A DNA stretch of 64,000 bases from Anaerotruncus colihominis (lineage in GTDB: Bacteria; Bacillota; Clostridia; Oscillospirales; Ruminococcaceae): the NCBI RefSeq assembly GCF_010206195.1, contig NZ_VIQT01000009.1, positions 535,747-599,746 of the forward strand, given 5' to 3'. Positions 33,170-41,807 of the stretch are shown one piece after another. Every line of letters starts with the position of its first letter. Position 1 is the stretch's first letter. A program made the position numbers and the translations under genes. The notes below the pieces were generated by a model. The model saw nothing but the letters and a program-made list of their open reading frames with translations. It was not told where the DNA came from and made no database searches.

Positions 33170-34133
33170 GTGTGTTCCTCGCTTTCTTCTTGTTAGATTT
33201 TTGGGGTATAGCAGGCGGAGACAGCTCTGTCTCCACATACTCGCTGATGATATTGAGGGCTTTGCTGTAGTCCCCGCAGGTGGTGACGCGCTGGACCATG
33301 TGGCTGACCAGATCCCCCATGCCCGCCTCTTTCAGCAGCGAAGAGGCTTTGCCCATGACCGCAAAGATGTTGCCGTCCATTCCGATCAGGCTCATGGTGG
33401 GCTTTTGTCTGGACGGCTGGTGCAGAAAGCCGCCCAGCCGGTTGGGGACATAGTCGGACAGCCATGTGCCACCGTATCGGTCATGGGTCTGGATGCGCCA
33501 CATGGCGAACTTCCCGATATTCAGTTCCGTATCTCCAAAGGGAAACAGCAGACAGGTCACCCCATCGTGCCGGAAGGATACGACATTCTCTAATTTGCCG
33601 CCGTCCAGCAGAATGCCGGCCTCGGTGAGTTCCCGGTTGATGCCGTCCACCCACTCCTGGGGGTCGCCGCCGCAGCCCTGGAGGACGAGGCCCTCCTGAC
33701 CCTCCATGCGCCGCAGGTCCTCTGCGTTGATCTGTTTCACATCGCTCATGGGATTTTTCCTTTCCGCCAGATTTTCAGGCTGAACAGCGCCGCCCACGTC
33801 CTCCGGGGCCTGGGCAAGCTGCTCTTTTTCATGCAGTTCTCTGTCACGGATCTCCCACAGCATATGGCCCATCTCACCGCTGTGGTCGTAGCCGGTGATC
33901 TCGGACTCCCAATAGCCGCGCACAACCTCCAGTGGATCGTCAAATCGGAGCAGAAATTCCACGTCCTCCTCATCGCAGGCATCCAGCAGCTCCTCATGGA
34001 GCTGCTGGGCGGCGGTGATCTCTGGGGCCATGGCAATCAGCTCAGAAACTGTTTTTTCTTGAAGAGATTCTATAAAAGCTGTGTAGTTTTCATCCAGCCG
34101 CTTCTTCAGGGTGTCCTTCCGTTCACTGCTCAT
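33159..34133 (-). CDS. DUF3848-like accessory protein, 324 aa
   Basis: The N-terminal 90 residues (YTAFIESLQEKTVSELIAMA, EDVEFLLRFDDPLEVVRGYW) resemble DUF3848. The middle part (QEWVDGINRELTEAGILLDG) and the C-terminal part (SLIGMDGNIFAVMGKASSLL, GDYSKALNIISEYVE) are segments common in large ICE accessory proteins. A related DPLxVV segment occurs in the protein at 58572-58949. It ends in a basic tail (NKKKARNTHER). The function is unknown. Confidence 0.7.
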   Translation of the reverse strand: MSSERKDTLKKRLDENYTAFIESLQEKTVSELIAMAPEITAAQQLHEELLDACDEEDVEFLLRFDDPLEVVRGYWESEITGYDHSGEMGHMLWEIRDRELHEKEQLAQAPEDVGGAVQPENLAERKNPMSDVKQINAEDLRRMEGQEGLVLQGCGGDPQEWVDGINRELTEAGILLDGGKLENVVSFRHDGVTCLLFPFGDTELNIGKFAMWRIQTHDRYGGTWLSDYVPNRLGGFLHQPSRQKPTMSLIGMDGNIFAVMGKASSLLKEAGMGDLVSHMVQRVTTCGDYSKALNIISEYVETELSPPAIPQKSNKKKARNTHER

Positions 34134-34921
34134 CGCGCACCTTTGCCTTTCCGGGGTACCTGCCTGCGGGGCGGGCTGTGCCCAATGGTCTGCTGGTCAG
34201 TCTTGACCTCAATGCCCAGATCCATGGCGTGGCGGATCTCCGCCCACATTCCCTCCGTCCACTCCGGCCCGTAGACATTGACCTGCTGACAGGACTCCAC
34301 CAGCCGCAGGCCCATCTCCTGCGCCGCCTGATCCTGCTGGGGATTTTCCGGGTCAGCGACAGGCGGGAACATGAGATGGGGGCAGACAGGGATGTCGCCC
34401 GCCTGGAACACCTCCTGGGCTTTCTGGCGGGCGAACTCAATATTTTTCTCCACATCACCCCGAAGAGGGGCGCAGATGTACACCAGCTTGGGGCCGTCCT
34501 GGTTCTGGACGCGCTCCTGCTGCCGGTCCCGGAACACATCCAGGTATTGCTTGGCGGCCTGCCGGATCGTTTCGTAGTCCGCTTCAGTGGGGCGATAGGC
34601 GTACCACTCAAACTTCCCATAGTCCTCCCAGATGTGGGGAGTCACCCCGCTGCGGAAGTTGGGGTTGCCGGGGACAGGCTTCTTGCCCAGCAGGTCTTTC
34701 AGCTTCAGCGTCAGAGTATCCACCGGCCCGTCCGTGCGGTTCAGCACCGTCAGCTTCAGGGCATTGTACTCGCCAGAGATGTGGGTGGAGATAAACTGCG
34801 CCCGCACCCGCAGATCCCGGCCCAGCGTTCCGAGACACGCCCAGCCCGAACAGGCGGGGTTGTCAAAGGTCTTTCCATCTCCGAACAGATGCCACAGCTC
34901 CTGCTCAAAAAAACTGCTCAT
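34130..34921 (-). CDS. DUF7768/DUF4406-like (nucleoside deoxyribosyltransferase fold) protein
   Basis: The C-terminal domain (KLVYICAPLRGDVEKNIEFA, AGDIPVCPHLMFPP, then EWTEGMWAEIRHAMDLGIEV) has the layout of the DUF4406/DUF7768 proteins, relatives of nucleoside 2-deoxyribosyltransferases. The N-terminal domain (about 1-130) is of unknown type. It may act on nucleotides or bases, which would fit a DNA-modification neighbourhood, but no activity is proven. Its stop overlaps the next start, and it ends with basic residues (RRQVPRKGKGAR). Confidence 0.72.
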   Translation of the reverse strand: MSSFFEQELWHLFGDGKTFDNPACSGWACLGTLGRDLRVRAQFISTHISGEYNALKLTVLNRTDGPVDTLTLKLKDLLGKKPVPGNPNFRSGVTPHIWEDYGKFEWYAYRPTEADYETIRQAAKQYLDVFRDRQQERVQNQDGPKLVYICAPLRGDVEKNIEFARQKAQEVFQAGDIPVCPHLMFPPVADPENPQQDQAAQEMGLRLVESCQQVNVYGPEWTEGMWAEIRHAMDLGIEVKTDQQTIGHSPPRRQVPRKGKGAR

Positions 34922-35202
34922 TTTTCACATCCTTCCTCATAAATGATGTAGTATTCGGTATCGTCATTGCCCCAGCGGATGGTTTCCATGCACTGTAATT
35001 CTCTGACCAGCCACCCGGCTTCGCCCATGACGGCGGCCACATCGGCGGCCCGGACACAGCGGACAGTCCGTTCGACCCAGCTTCCACGGGGCTTGATTTT
35101 TGCGGTGAATGCGTTCCGTTTCATCCGCCTGAACGCCGGGGAGGATGCCTCCACAGACATTCCAAAGGTTGTCCCGCTGAATTCCCTCATGTGAAGGTCC
35201 AT
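34918..35202 (-). CDS. Hypothetical protein, 94 aa
   Basis: A compact protein (MREFSGTTFGMSVEASSPAF ... WGNDDTEYYIIYEEGCEK) whose stop and start overlap both neighbours by one to four bases, so it is translated in series with them. I recognise no family and no motif. Confidence 0.6.
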   Translation of the reverse strand: MDLHMREFSGTTFGMSVEASSPAFRRMKRNAFTAKIKPRGSWVERTVRCVRAADVAAVMGEAGWLVRELQCMETIRWGNDDTEYYIIYEEGCEK

Positions 35203-35396
35203 TATTCTTTCTGCGCCTCCTCATCCCTGCGGTAAAGCGGACAGGTCATGCAGACCGTGCTGTTGGGCAGCTCATAGTGCCGCCCGGTGAACAGACACGC
35301 CCGATTGTCACAGCCGCTGTCCACCCGCCAGGGAGCCTGTTTCCGCTTCCGGCTGTGGACGCAGGTTTCATAGCCATGCAGATTTCTGATTTTCAT
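35202..35396 (-). CDS. Small Cys-rich protein, 64 aa
   Basis: Six cysteines (ETCVHSRKR, SGCDNRACLF, TVCMTCPLYR) suggest a zinc knuckle or iron-sulfur site. It overlaps both neighbours (TAATG and ATGA junctions). Function unknown. Confidence 0.65.
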   Translation of the reverse strand: MKIRNLHGYETCVHSRKRKQAPWRVDSGCDNRACLFTGRHYELPNSTVCMTCPLYRRDEEAQKE

Positions 35397-36238
35397 CTGT
35401 CCCGCCCTTTGGTTCCACGCTTTTTCTTGGGAGATTTTTCCTGCTCTATGTGGGCCGGGAGAGGTTTCTGGCTGTCCTTGTCTACAGCCGGAAGCTCGTC
35501 CGGGTCACGGTATTCATAGCTATTCCCATCCGCAGTCAGGCACAGGTCATAGTCAGAGAGATCGGTGTCCATGATCTCCGCCGCCATCTCATAGGCTTCC
35601 CGGCTGCCGCCTTCCGGCACGTTGATGTCGATAACCTCGCCGCCCTTCATCGTCATCTCGCCCACATTGTAGCCGATGTTTTCATCCGCCCAGCGGTAGG
35701 TGATGGTCTGCTCCGGGTACTTCCTGGATAAAAGCGTTACGATTTTTGGAACAGAATCCCAGGCAGTGAAGAATACCATGGTATGGTCATCCTCTCGCAG
35801 TGGGCGGGGCTGATAGGCGTTCCATTTTGTCCCCCAATTGAGATTGCACCACTCATACCATGTGGGGCTGCCGAACCGTTGGACATTGCTGTATGCCTGT
35901 TCTCCCAAGGCCCAAGTCACCGGGTCGGCCAACCGTTGCTTCTGGTACAGCTCCTCGCACTTATGAAGAGCCAGCGCATATTCCGCAGGGGTCAGCCCCG
36001 GTTTCTGCCGCTCCAGATCCGCCAGCGTGTGATGATACTCCCGTACCAGCTTCAGCCCCCGATCCGTTCTGGTGCCGGCCTCCATATCCAGCTCCTTGGG
36101 CATGGGAAGCAGTTTGTTAAAATCGATACTGCCCAGGGGCTGGCCATCCATCCGCATATCATGGAGCATCCGCTGAAAAGCGGCCAGTGCCGTGCTGTCC
36201 GAACCGAATGTGATCTGATTCGTGATATTGTTTGGCAT
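35393..36238 (-). CDS. DUF1281-like (Api92) protein, 281 aa
   Basis: AAAGGAGG precedes the ATG. It opens MPNNITNQITFGSDSTAL and contains the pattern WCNLNWGTKWNAYQP followed by VFFTAWDSVPKIVTLLSRKY and ITYRWADENIGYNVG, the hallmark of Api92/DUF1281 proteins carried by phages and mobile elements. The C-terminus is a basic tail (SPKKKRGTKGRDR). The biochemical role is not known. Confidence 0.75.
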   Translation of the reverse strand: MPNNITNQITFGSDSTALAAFQRMLHDMRMDGQPLGSIDFNKLLPMPKELDMEAGTRTDRGLKLVREYHHTLADLERQKPGLTPAEYALALHKCEELYQKQRLADPVTWALGEQAYSNVQRFGSPTWYEWCNLNWGTKWNAYQPRPLREDDHTMVFFTAWDSVPKIVTLLSRKYPEQTITYRWADENIGYNVGEMTMKGGEVIDINVPEGGSREAYEMAAEIMDTDLSDYDLCLTADGNSYEYRDPDELPAVDKDSQKPLPAHIEQEKSPKKKRGTKGRDR

Positions 36239-36251
36239 TACGTCCTCCTTT

Positions 36252-36758
36252 CTACCATCGCAGGTGTTCTTCCGCCCCGCAGCGGCGGCAGGACAGGGTG
36301 CTGGTCCCGTTCTCCGGGTCCGCTGTTTCCTTCCACAGATGGCCTTTAGCCTCGCAGATCATTATTGTCTCCAGACACTTCCGGGCTTCGGCAATGACCT
36401 CCGCCTGGAGCTGTTCCATGGTTGGCATCGGAAGTCCCTGGGACTTATAGTCATTGATCAAAGCGCCGATATCCATTTGAAAAAGATCCAGTTCCATATA
36501 TTGGGTCAGACGTTCCTGCAGCTTCGCCTCGTCCACACACGGTTCCATGGGTGTCTGGGGCAGTTCCAGGCCGCAGTCCGCCATGGTTTCCAGAAGCCTC
36601 TGGCGTTCATCGGCGCTCAGGCTGCCGTCCTGACAGGCGGCCTCGATCTCACCGGCAATCTTCAGCAGCTCGGTTTTCTGTGCGTCCGTCAGGGAGAACC
36701 CGATCATGATTTTTGTGACATCAAATATCTGAGCGTCAAATTCCTGGTACTTGCTTAT
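36252..36758 (-). CDS. Hypothetical protein with zinc-ribbon-like end and ATA start
   Basis: The probable initiator is ATA at 36758, giving (start)SKYQEFDAQIFDVTKI, five bases after GGAGGTGT; the only nearby GTG lies inside that ribosome site. The 168-residue product is helical (LTDAQKTELLKIAGEIEAAC) and ends ICEAKGHLWKE ... LSCRRCGAEEHLRW, with four Cys/His positions that could bind zinc. I recognise no family. Confidence 0.65.
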   Translation of the reverse strand: MSKYQEFDAQIFDVTKIMIGFSLTDAQKTELLKIAGEIEAACQDGSLSADERQRLLETMADCGLELPQTPMEPCVDEAKLQERLTQYMELDLFQMDIGALINDYKSQGLPMPTMEQLQAEVIAEARKCLETIMICEAKGHLWKETADPENGTSTLSCRRCGAEEHLRW

Positions 36759-36837
36759 GGTACACACCTCCCTATGATCTGCGGCAGCAGGGGAGCTGTC
36801 CAATCGGACAGTCCCCCTGCTGCGCAAGATCGTGTTT

Positions 36838-37275
36838 TCATTTGCCCGCGGACTCCACCGGCCCGTTCCGATCCAGCCACTCATCGAAGTCCAGGGCGTC
36901 CGCCAGCAGGAGCGCCATCTGGTGGATGGCGGCCCGTTCCTGGGCATCGTCCAGCCGGACGGCGGTCTCGAACAGGCCCCAGATCAGTTCGGCGGTCATG
37001 GGGCCATCGTAGCACTCCAGGAGCTGATCGTCCGGCAGGGCGGCCTTGCCGCTGGCGGTTGCCAACAGCTCCTTCTGGTGCTGGATCAGGGCGGTGCTGC
37101 TCTCCAGCAGCTCCTGGGGCAGCCCCCAGGCTTTGACCGTCAGGGCCGCGCCTGTCTCCAACAGGGATACGTCCGCGGGCTTATCCTGGGTACCCAGGGC
37201 CAGCAGGTTGACGGCCTCCGTAGTGATCTGTAAAAGCAGCTTTTCCGGCGCGGGGTGGCGCTCGTATCTCGTCAT
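36838..37275 (-). CDS. Hypothetical helical protein, 145 aa
   Basis: ATG at 37275 follows GAGGAGG by nine bases. All-helical protein (EKLLLQITTEAVNLLALG, ELLESSTALIQHQKELLATA, AIHQMALLLADALDFDEW). It is the first gene after a promoter of the shared TAGCTT type (37321-37349), so it heads a sub-operon running left. Function unknown. Confidence 0.65.
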   Translation of the reverse strand: MTRYERHPAPEKLLLQITTEAVNLLALGTQDKPADVSLLETGAALTVKAWGLPQELLESSTALIQHQKELLATASGKAALPDDQLLECYDGPMTAELIWGLFETAVRLDDAQERAAIHQMALLLADALDFDEWLDRNGPVESAGK

Positions 37276-37320
37276 TTCGCTCGTCCTCCTCATCATGATT
37301 TTGTGGCTGTGCCAGCAGCA

Positions 37321-37349
37321 ACGATACCAGCTTTTACCGGGAAAAGCTA
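37321..37349 (-). promoter_or_regulatory. Promoter of shared type (TAGCTT-17 bp-TATCGT)
   Basis: On the minus strand TAGCTT, 17 bp, TATCGT, ending 45 bases before the ATG at 37275. A hairpin AGCTTTT/AAAAGCT (37329-37348) overlaps it, and the octamer ACGATACC occurs on both sides. Matches 2234-2262 and 62425-62453. Confidence 0.5.
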
Positions 37350-37406
37350 TTCACGATACCCAACAAGAATGGACTGTGAAAACCGGGCAATACCAACAAT
37401 TCCTGG

Positions 37407-38162
37407 CTATGCCGCCGCCTGTGCGGTTTCCTCGTCCTCCTGCCGGAACATGGCGTCGATGTCGGAGAACTTCTGGGTGCGGTTGAACTTTTCCGTTGTC
37501 TTGCCGGGAATGGCCTGCAACTCCAGCATCCTGGCCCACAGGTCCGGGTGGCAGTCGTAGAGGTGGCGCAGCTCCGCCCGCTTGGCGTTGGGGCAGAACC
37601 AGCACCCGCCCCGGTCGGTGAATTCGTAGACAGGAGAAAGCAGCCCCGCGTCCTCGCAGAGCTGCCATGCGTCCTGTTCCGTAAAATTGTACTTAGCCAG
37701 CAGAGAAACCTGCCTGCCGTTCTCCAGACGCAGCAGCCGTTCCTGCTCATCTTTGGCGATGCCGATGTATTGGACCGTCCCAGGCGGCAGGGTTTTCTGG
37801 TACCGCTGGATGGGCCGGACCTTGCAGTCCCGCTGAACAGCGCACCGCCCACAGATGGGGAAGGAGCGCACCATGCCCTTCTTCGGGCCGCGGGTCACCC
37901 GCCCGGTGAACAGCTCCACATAGGTCTTTTCCGAGCGGAGAACGATTATTTTTACCCCCATCCGCTCCAATGCAGGAATAGCGGTGTTGTAGATGAAGTC
38001 CCGATGCTCCGGTACCTCACCGGAGATACCCTTGTCAAACATCACTTCGCAATAGACCGCCTCATCCAGAGGCACCCCATGCTCTTTTGCAAGCAAAATG
38101 GTGGCCAACGAATCTTTCCCGAATGAGCATGAGGCGATAAACTTGGGCCGCTCCACTGTCAC
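37407..38162 (-). CDS. PAPS-reductase-like PP-loop protein (second of two)
   Basis: Protein of 251 residues with the PP-loop CSFGKDSLAT, the family pattern YIGIAKDEQERLLRL and Cys clusters FPICGRCAVQRDC and GGCWFCPNAKR. Same superfamily as 30052-30837 but clearly diverged, so the two are not a recent duplication. The start is GTG overlapping the upstream stop (GTGA). Likely adenylation or sulfur chemistry on nucleic acid or a small molecule; the substrate is unknown. Confidence 0.8.
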   Translation of the reverse strand: MTVERPKFIASCSFGKDSLATILLAKEHGVPLDEAVYCEVMFDKGISGEVPEHRDFIYNTAIPALERMGVKIIVLRSEKTYVELFTGRVTRGPKKGMVRSFPICGRCAVQRDCKVRPIQRYQKTLPPGTVQYIGIAKDEQERLLRLENGRQVSLLAKYNFTEQDAWQLCEDAGLLSPVYEFTDRGGCWFCPNAKRAELRHLYDCHPDLWARMLELQAIPGKTTEKFNRTQKFSDIDAMFRQEDEETAQAAA

Positions 38163-38644
38163 CGCTCCTGTCTGGGCGCTTTCTTTTTGGAAGCGGTCTT
38201 TTGGCCAGACTTATCCTTTGCCGGAGACTGCTTCTGTGCCTTGTCCTTTGTGCCGAAGATCGCATCCTCCAGCCGATCCAGCCACGTCATGTCCGCTTCC
38301 TCAGCTTTACATTCGATTTTCCTGATCTTACAGCCAAACTCCTCCAGCGCCTCCTGAACACACTGTACACTGTAGGTGGAGAAGCTCTCCGCTTCAGCCT
38401 CGTTTTCATCATGGCAGTGAAAGGTATATTCCAGATGCACCATACGGCCATCAAACTGGAAATTGAGATCGCTGGAGACATAGCCGCTGCCCAAGGTGTT
38501 GTCCTTCTCATAGACTTCCTTAACGTGCTGCACAAATTGCTTCTGCACATCCGGGAGCAGCAGCATATTGAATTCGCCAGAACCGTCAAAGTCGAGACGG
38601 AAACTCACTTTAGTCTGAACATCATAATCCATTCCGTCATCCAT
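38159..38644 (-). CDS. Hypothetical protein related to the DUF3846 protein's C-terminal half, 161 aa
   Basis: ATG at 38644 follows GGAGGTGA at 11 bases and overlaps the metK stop. It opens MDDGMDYDVQTKVSFRLDFD. Its core ending TYSVQCVQEALEEFGCKIRK parallels VFSEQCVRDVQDRLEGFGCK of the gene at 40155-40922, so the two share a domain. The C-terminus is a Lys-rich tail (KTASKKKAPRQER). Function unknown. Confidence 0.65.
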   Translation of the reverse strand: MDDGMDYDVQTKVSFRLDFDGSGEFNMLLLPDVQKQFVQHVKEVYEKDNTLGSGYVSSDLNFQFDGRMVHLEYTFHCHDENEAEAESFSTYSVQCVQEALEEFGCKIRKIECKAEEADMTWLDRLEDAIFGTKDKAQKQSPAKDKSGQKTASKKKAPRQER

Positions 38645-39776
38645 TGGAGCGGTCACCTCCCACAGCGTCCACCAATACGGCGGCCCGGTCCGTCTGCTCC
38701 CAGGGGGCGTCCTGGTGAGTAAAGTGGCCATAGTTGCAGAACTGCGCGAAGATGGGCCGGTCCAGCCCCAGGGCGGAGATCATCCCGGAGGGGGTCAGGT
38801 TGAATGCAGCCCGGACGGCCTGCTCCAGCACAGCCTCCGGGTACTTCCCGGTCTGGTGGGCGTCGATGTCCACCGCCACCGGCTCGGCCCTGCCGATGGC
38901 GTAAGCGAGGCTGACGGTGCATTTCTCCGCCAGCCCAGCGGCCACGATGTTCTTGGCGATGTATCGGGCCATGTAGGCCCCGCTGCGGTCCACCTTACTG
39001 CCGTCTTTGCCGGACAGCGCCCCGCCGCCATGGGGGACGAGGCCGCCGTAGGTGTCCGCCATCAGCTTCCGGCCCGTCAGGCCGGTGTCCGCCTCGAAGC
39101 CGCCCAGCACAAACCGCCCGGAGGGGTTGATGAACACCTCCGTTTTCGGGTCGGGATACAGATCCCGCAGGGCGGGGACGATGACGTGCCGGGTGATCTT
39201 CCGGCGCAGCTCGTCCAGATCCTTGTCCGCGTCATGCTGGCAGGAGACCACAACGGCGGCGATCCGGCAGGGCTTACCGTTCTGGTACTCCACGGATACC
39301 TGGGCCTTGCCGTCCGGCCCCAGGCCCTGGATGGTCCCGGTTTTCCGGGCGTTGGTGAGCAGCAGGGTCAGCCGGTGGGCCAGCACCACGGGCAGAGGCA
39401 GGAGTTGGGGCGTTTCCGAACAGGCGTAGCCGTACATGATGCCCTGGTCGCCGGCGCCCATCCGGGTCTCCTGAGCCACAGCGCCGGCGATGTCGCCGCT
39501 CTGGTCATGGGTGATGACCTCCACCTCATAGTCCGGCCCATAGCCGGTTTCCCGAACAGTCTGGCAGACGATGGCCGGGATGTCCGGCAGCTCGGCGGCG
39601 GTGATCTCCCCGGCCACGATGATCTTCCCTGCGGTGGCCATGACCTCGCAGGCCACGCGGGCAGCGGGGTCGTGCTTCAGGCAGGCGTCCAGGACGCTGT
39701 CGGCAATAGCGTCGCACAGCTTGTCCGGGTGGCCCTCGGTGACCGACTCGGCGGTCAGAATGTAGTTATCTCTCAT
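38637..39776 (-). CDS. metK: S-adenosylmethionine synthetase
   Basis: Protein of 379 residues, the usual MetK length, with GHPDKLCDAIADSVLDA at the N-terminus, the ATP-site motif GAGDQGIMYG, and GGGALSGKDGSKVDRSGAY with the catalytic lysines. It makes SAM from methionine and ATP in the cytoplasm. Hosts already have metK, so an extra copy in a mobile element beside three DNA methylases suggests local SAM supply during transfer. Phe is replaced by Leu in the usual GGGAFSGKD motif, a small deviation. ATG at 39776 has only a distant AAGGA. Confidence 0.95.
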   Translation of the reverse strand: MRDNYILTAESVTEGHPDKLCDAIADSVLDACLKHDPAARVACEVMATAGKIIVAGEITAAELPDIPAIVCQTVRETGYGPDYEVEVITHDQSGDIAGAVAQETRMGAGDQGIMYGYACSETPQLLPLPVVLAHRLTLLLTNARKTGTIQGLGPDGKAQVSVEYQNGKPCRIAAVVVSCQHDADKDLDELRRKITRHVIVPALRDLYPDPKTEVFINPSGRFVLGGFEADTGLTGRKLMADTYGGLVPHGGGALSGKDGSKVDRSGAYMARYIAKNIVAAGLAEKCTVSLAYAIGRAEPVAVDIDAHQTGKYPEAVLEQAVRAAFNLTPSGMISALGLDRPIFAQFCNYGHFTHQDAPWEQTDRAAVLVDAVGGDRSNG

Positions 39777-40131
39777 AAAAGATATTTTTCCTTCCTTTTT
39801 GTTTTTTGGTAGGCGTCCCCACATCAGGCTCCCGGCATTGGGGCAGATCGAAGCCCAGAGAGCGGATCTCCTGATCGGACATTTCCAGGGTGTCATGGAG
39901 GATGCCGTACAGCTCGGCGCTGTCATACCGCTCTCCCATATAGCCGATGATGGCCTCCATCAGTTCCCGCTGGGGTTCCAGGGATTCCGCCGCCTTGGTC
40001 AGCGCGTCGGCGTAGCCGTGGAGCCATGCGGCATTGTAGCTGTCCTGGTTCGGCTCCTGATTGGCGCGGATATGGGCCAGCTCTGCGGATGCTGAGACCG
40101 CCGCGATGCTGGACAGGTTGTAGTCAGGCAT
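39766..40131 (-). CDS. Hypothetical helical protein upstream of metK, 121 aa
   Basis: Helical protein (NAAWLHGYADALTKAAESLE, YDSAELYGILHDTLEMSDQE) with a Lys-rich tail ending KKQKGRKNIFYER. It overlaps the metK start by 11 bases, so its translation runs into metK. I recognise no family. Confidence 0.65.
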   Translation of the reverse strand: MPDYNLSSIAAVSASAELAHIRANQEPNQDSYNAAWLHGYADALTKAAESLEPQRELMEAIIGYMGERYDSAELYGILHDTLEMSDQEIRSLGFDLPQCREPDVGTPTKKQKGRKNIFYER

Positions 40132-40154
40132 ATGCCCCCTCCCATCTCACGGCG

Positions 40155-40922
40155 TTATCGGTCATGACCGTGTCCCTTCTTCTTTTCCTGGTTCCCACGG
40201 GCCTTGTCCGGCTCTCTTACGGGGTCCGGTTCCAGTTCCTCCGCAAAGCAATCGATCTTTTCTACTTTGCAGCCAAATCCCTCCAGCCGGTCCTGCACAT
40301 CCCGCACACACTGTTCCGAGAATACCTCGGCACTTGTCTTGTCTTTCTCCTGGCTGGCAAACGTATAACGAACTTCAGCACAACCATCCCGGAAGTCAAA
40401 GTCCAGCCCCCCGACTGTCCGCTCCGCCAGAGGTGTGTCCTCGTTAAACACTTCTGTGACGTGGCTGATGAACGCATCTTTTGATTCAGCGGCTTCCTGC
40501 CCGTCACGAGCAAATCGGAACGTCAATTGGCAGTCTACAGCGAAGTCCAGCATGGTGGCCTCCGGCGCGATCTCTGCCTGGGCGGCAGGGCGCTCCGCTG
40601 TTACGACCATGACGTTGTCATAAAGGGCCTTGTATCGCTGGATCTGATCATCCGTAAGAGAGATGAAGTCCTCCGGGCCAACGCCAGCCAGAAAAAATGT
40701 CCCGCAAATCATCTCGTAGGGGACGCCCCGGTCGTTGGTCAGGGGGCGGTTATAAGGCAGACCCAGATTCCGCCCCTCCTCATTGCACACCAGGGCCACG
40801 TCATCCCGGAAAGGATAGACGGCCTGGATGTGTCCGCCCACGAGCGCCTGCATAACCTCCAGCGTATCGGAGATTTCCCTCACCTCGCAAGGCTTCATCG
40901 GCTCCACTACTAAAATTTTCAT
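40155..40922 (-). CDS. DUF3846-domain protein, 255 aa
   Basis: The N-terminal domain (MKILVVEPMKPCEVREISDT, GGHIQAVYPFRDDVALVCNE, PYEMICGTFFLAGVG) is DUF3846, widespread in phages and ICEs. The second domain (about 125-230) is shared with the protein at 38159-38644. It ends in a Lys/His tail (NQEKKKGHGHDR). The role of DUF3846 is not known; it is often near anti-restriction genes. Confidence 0.8.
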   Translation of the reverse strand: MKILVVEPMKPCEVREISDTLEVMQALVGGHIQAVYPFRDDVALVCNEEGRNLGLPYNRPLTNDRGVPYEMICGTFFLAGVGPEDFISLTDDQIQRYKALYDNVMVVTAERPAAQAEIAPEATMLDFAVDCQLTFRFARDGQEAAESKDAFISHVTEVFNEDTPLAERTVGGLDFDFRDGCAEVRYTFASQEKDKTSAEVFSEQCVRDVQDRLEGFGCKVEKIDCFAEELEPDPVREPDKARGNQEKKKGHGHDR

Positions 40923-41398
40923 GTTCGTTCACCTCGATTTTTCTTCTTTTTTATCTTCTTTCGATAGGTATAGTTAAAATCCGGCTTGGGCAGATCCTCC
41001 CTCATCCGGTCAACCTGATAGCAGAAGATGTGGAATTTCCTCTTTTGCGGGAAAAAACGCAAATGATACCGATGCCGCTGGGTGTCGATGCGGAAAGCGT
41101 AGAAGGTCTGCCTGCCGGACATCCGCGCCTGGGGATGCTCCAGGCAGAATTGCCGCATAGATTGAAAATCCTTCAGCGGCCCATCCTGCTGCAATGCTTC
41201 AAACAGGTCCCGCAGTTCCGTATCAAAAGCGGGGGATTTCAGGGCATCGTTTCCCCTGATCCAATCGGTTGTTGTCCCGTTGCCGTCAAACACACCCCGC
41301 AGGCAGCCCACATGGGCGGCCTCCTGGAGCTTGGTCGTGAACAGCGGAGAGACATCGTCCTCCGGCACATCGAAAAACGGATATTTTTCACCGATCAT
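40919..41398 (-). CDS. Hypothetical protein with Lys-rich tail, 159 aa
   Basis: Mixed alpha/beta protein (TELRDLFEALQQDGPLKDFQ, AFRIDTQRHRYHLRFFPQKR) ending YRKKIKKKKNRGERT. It overlaps both neighbours. I recognise no family. Confidence 0.62.
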   Translation of the reverse strand: MIGEKYPFFDVPEDDVSPLFTTKLQEAAHVGCLRGVFDGNGTTTDWIRGNDALKSPAFDTELRDLFEALQQDGPLKDFQSMRQFCLEHPQARMSGRQTFYAFRIDTQRHRYHLRFFPQKRKFHIFCYQVDRMREDLPKPDFNYTYRKKIKKKKNRGERT

Positions 41399-41783
41399 GG
41401 TACTTGTTCCTGTCTTTTTTGGGGTCCCGCGCCGGTGTTTGGGGAACAGGCGGGCGCTCCTGTTCCCGATCCATCTCCCGCAGCATCTTCAGTGTGTCCC
41501 GGAAAGCCAGATACCGCTGGATCTGTCTGGGGTCATCGGTCAGGGTACGGACCGTCTCCCACAGGGGACTCCCGTGGTGGCTGATATCCTCCTGCACAAC
41601 AAGGGCGGGGCGGTCCCCGCTCTCATCCAGCGCGACACATTGGTCCCTGCTCTCCTCCGCGTGGCTGTAGAGGCCGTAGGCCACGCCAATGACCTTCATG
41701 GCCTCCAGCGCGTCCACGGTGGTATAGACGCTGCCAGTGCTGATATGCACCTCGCCGGTCAACGAGATTTTTTTACTGGACAT
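41388..41783 (-). CDS. Hypothetical protein with basic tail, 131 aa
   Basis: It opens MSSKKISLTGEVHISTGSVY, has the helical stretch ALEAMKVIGVAYGLYSHAEE and ends ARDPKKDRNKYHDR. Overlap with the next gene points to coupled translation. Function unknown. Confidence 0.62.
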   Translation of the reverse strand: MSSKKISLTGEVHISTGSVYTTVDALEAMKVIGVAYGLYSHAEESRDQCVALDESGDRPALVVQEDISHHGSPLWETVRTLTDDPRQIQRYLAFRDTLKMLREMDREQERPPVPQTPARDPKKDRNKYHDR

Positions 41784-41807
41784 AGTGTTTCTCCTCCCAT
41801 CATGACC

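Noticed and set aside
35515..35535. A TAGCTATTCCC sequence resembling the shared promoter -35
   Set aside because: It lies inside a coding region on the opposite strand and has no -10 at 17 bp.
38715..39812. A 365-codon plus-strand frame opposite metK
   Set aside because: Shadow frame of a strongly conserved enzyme gene.
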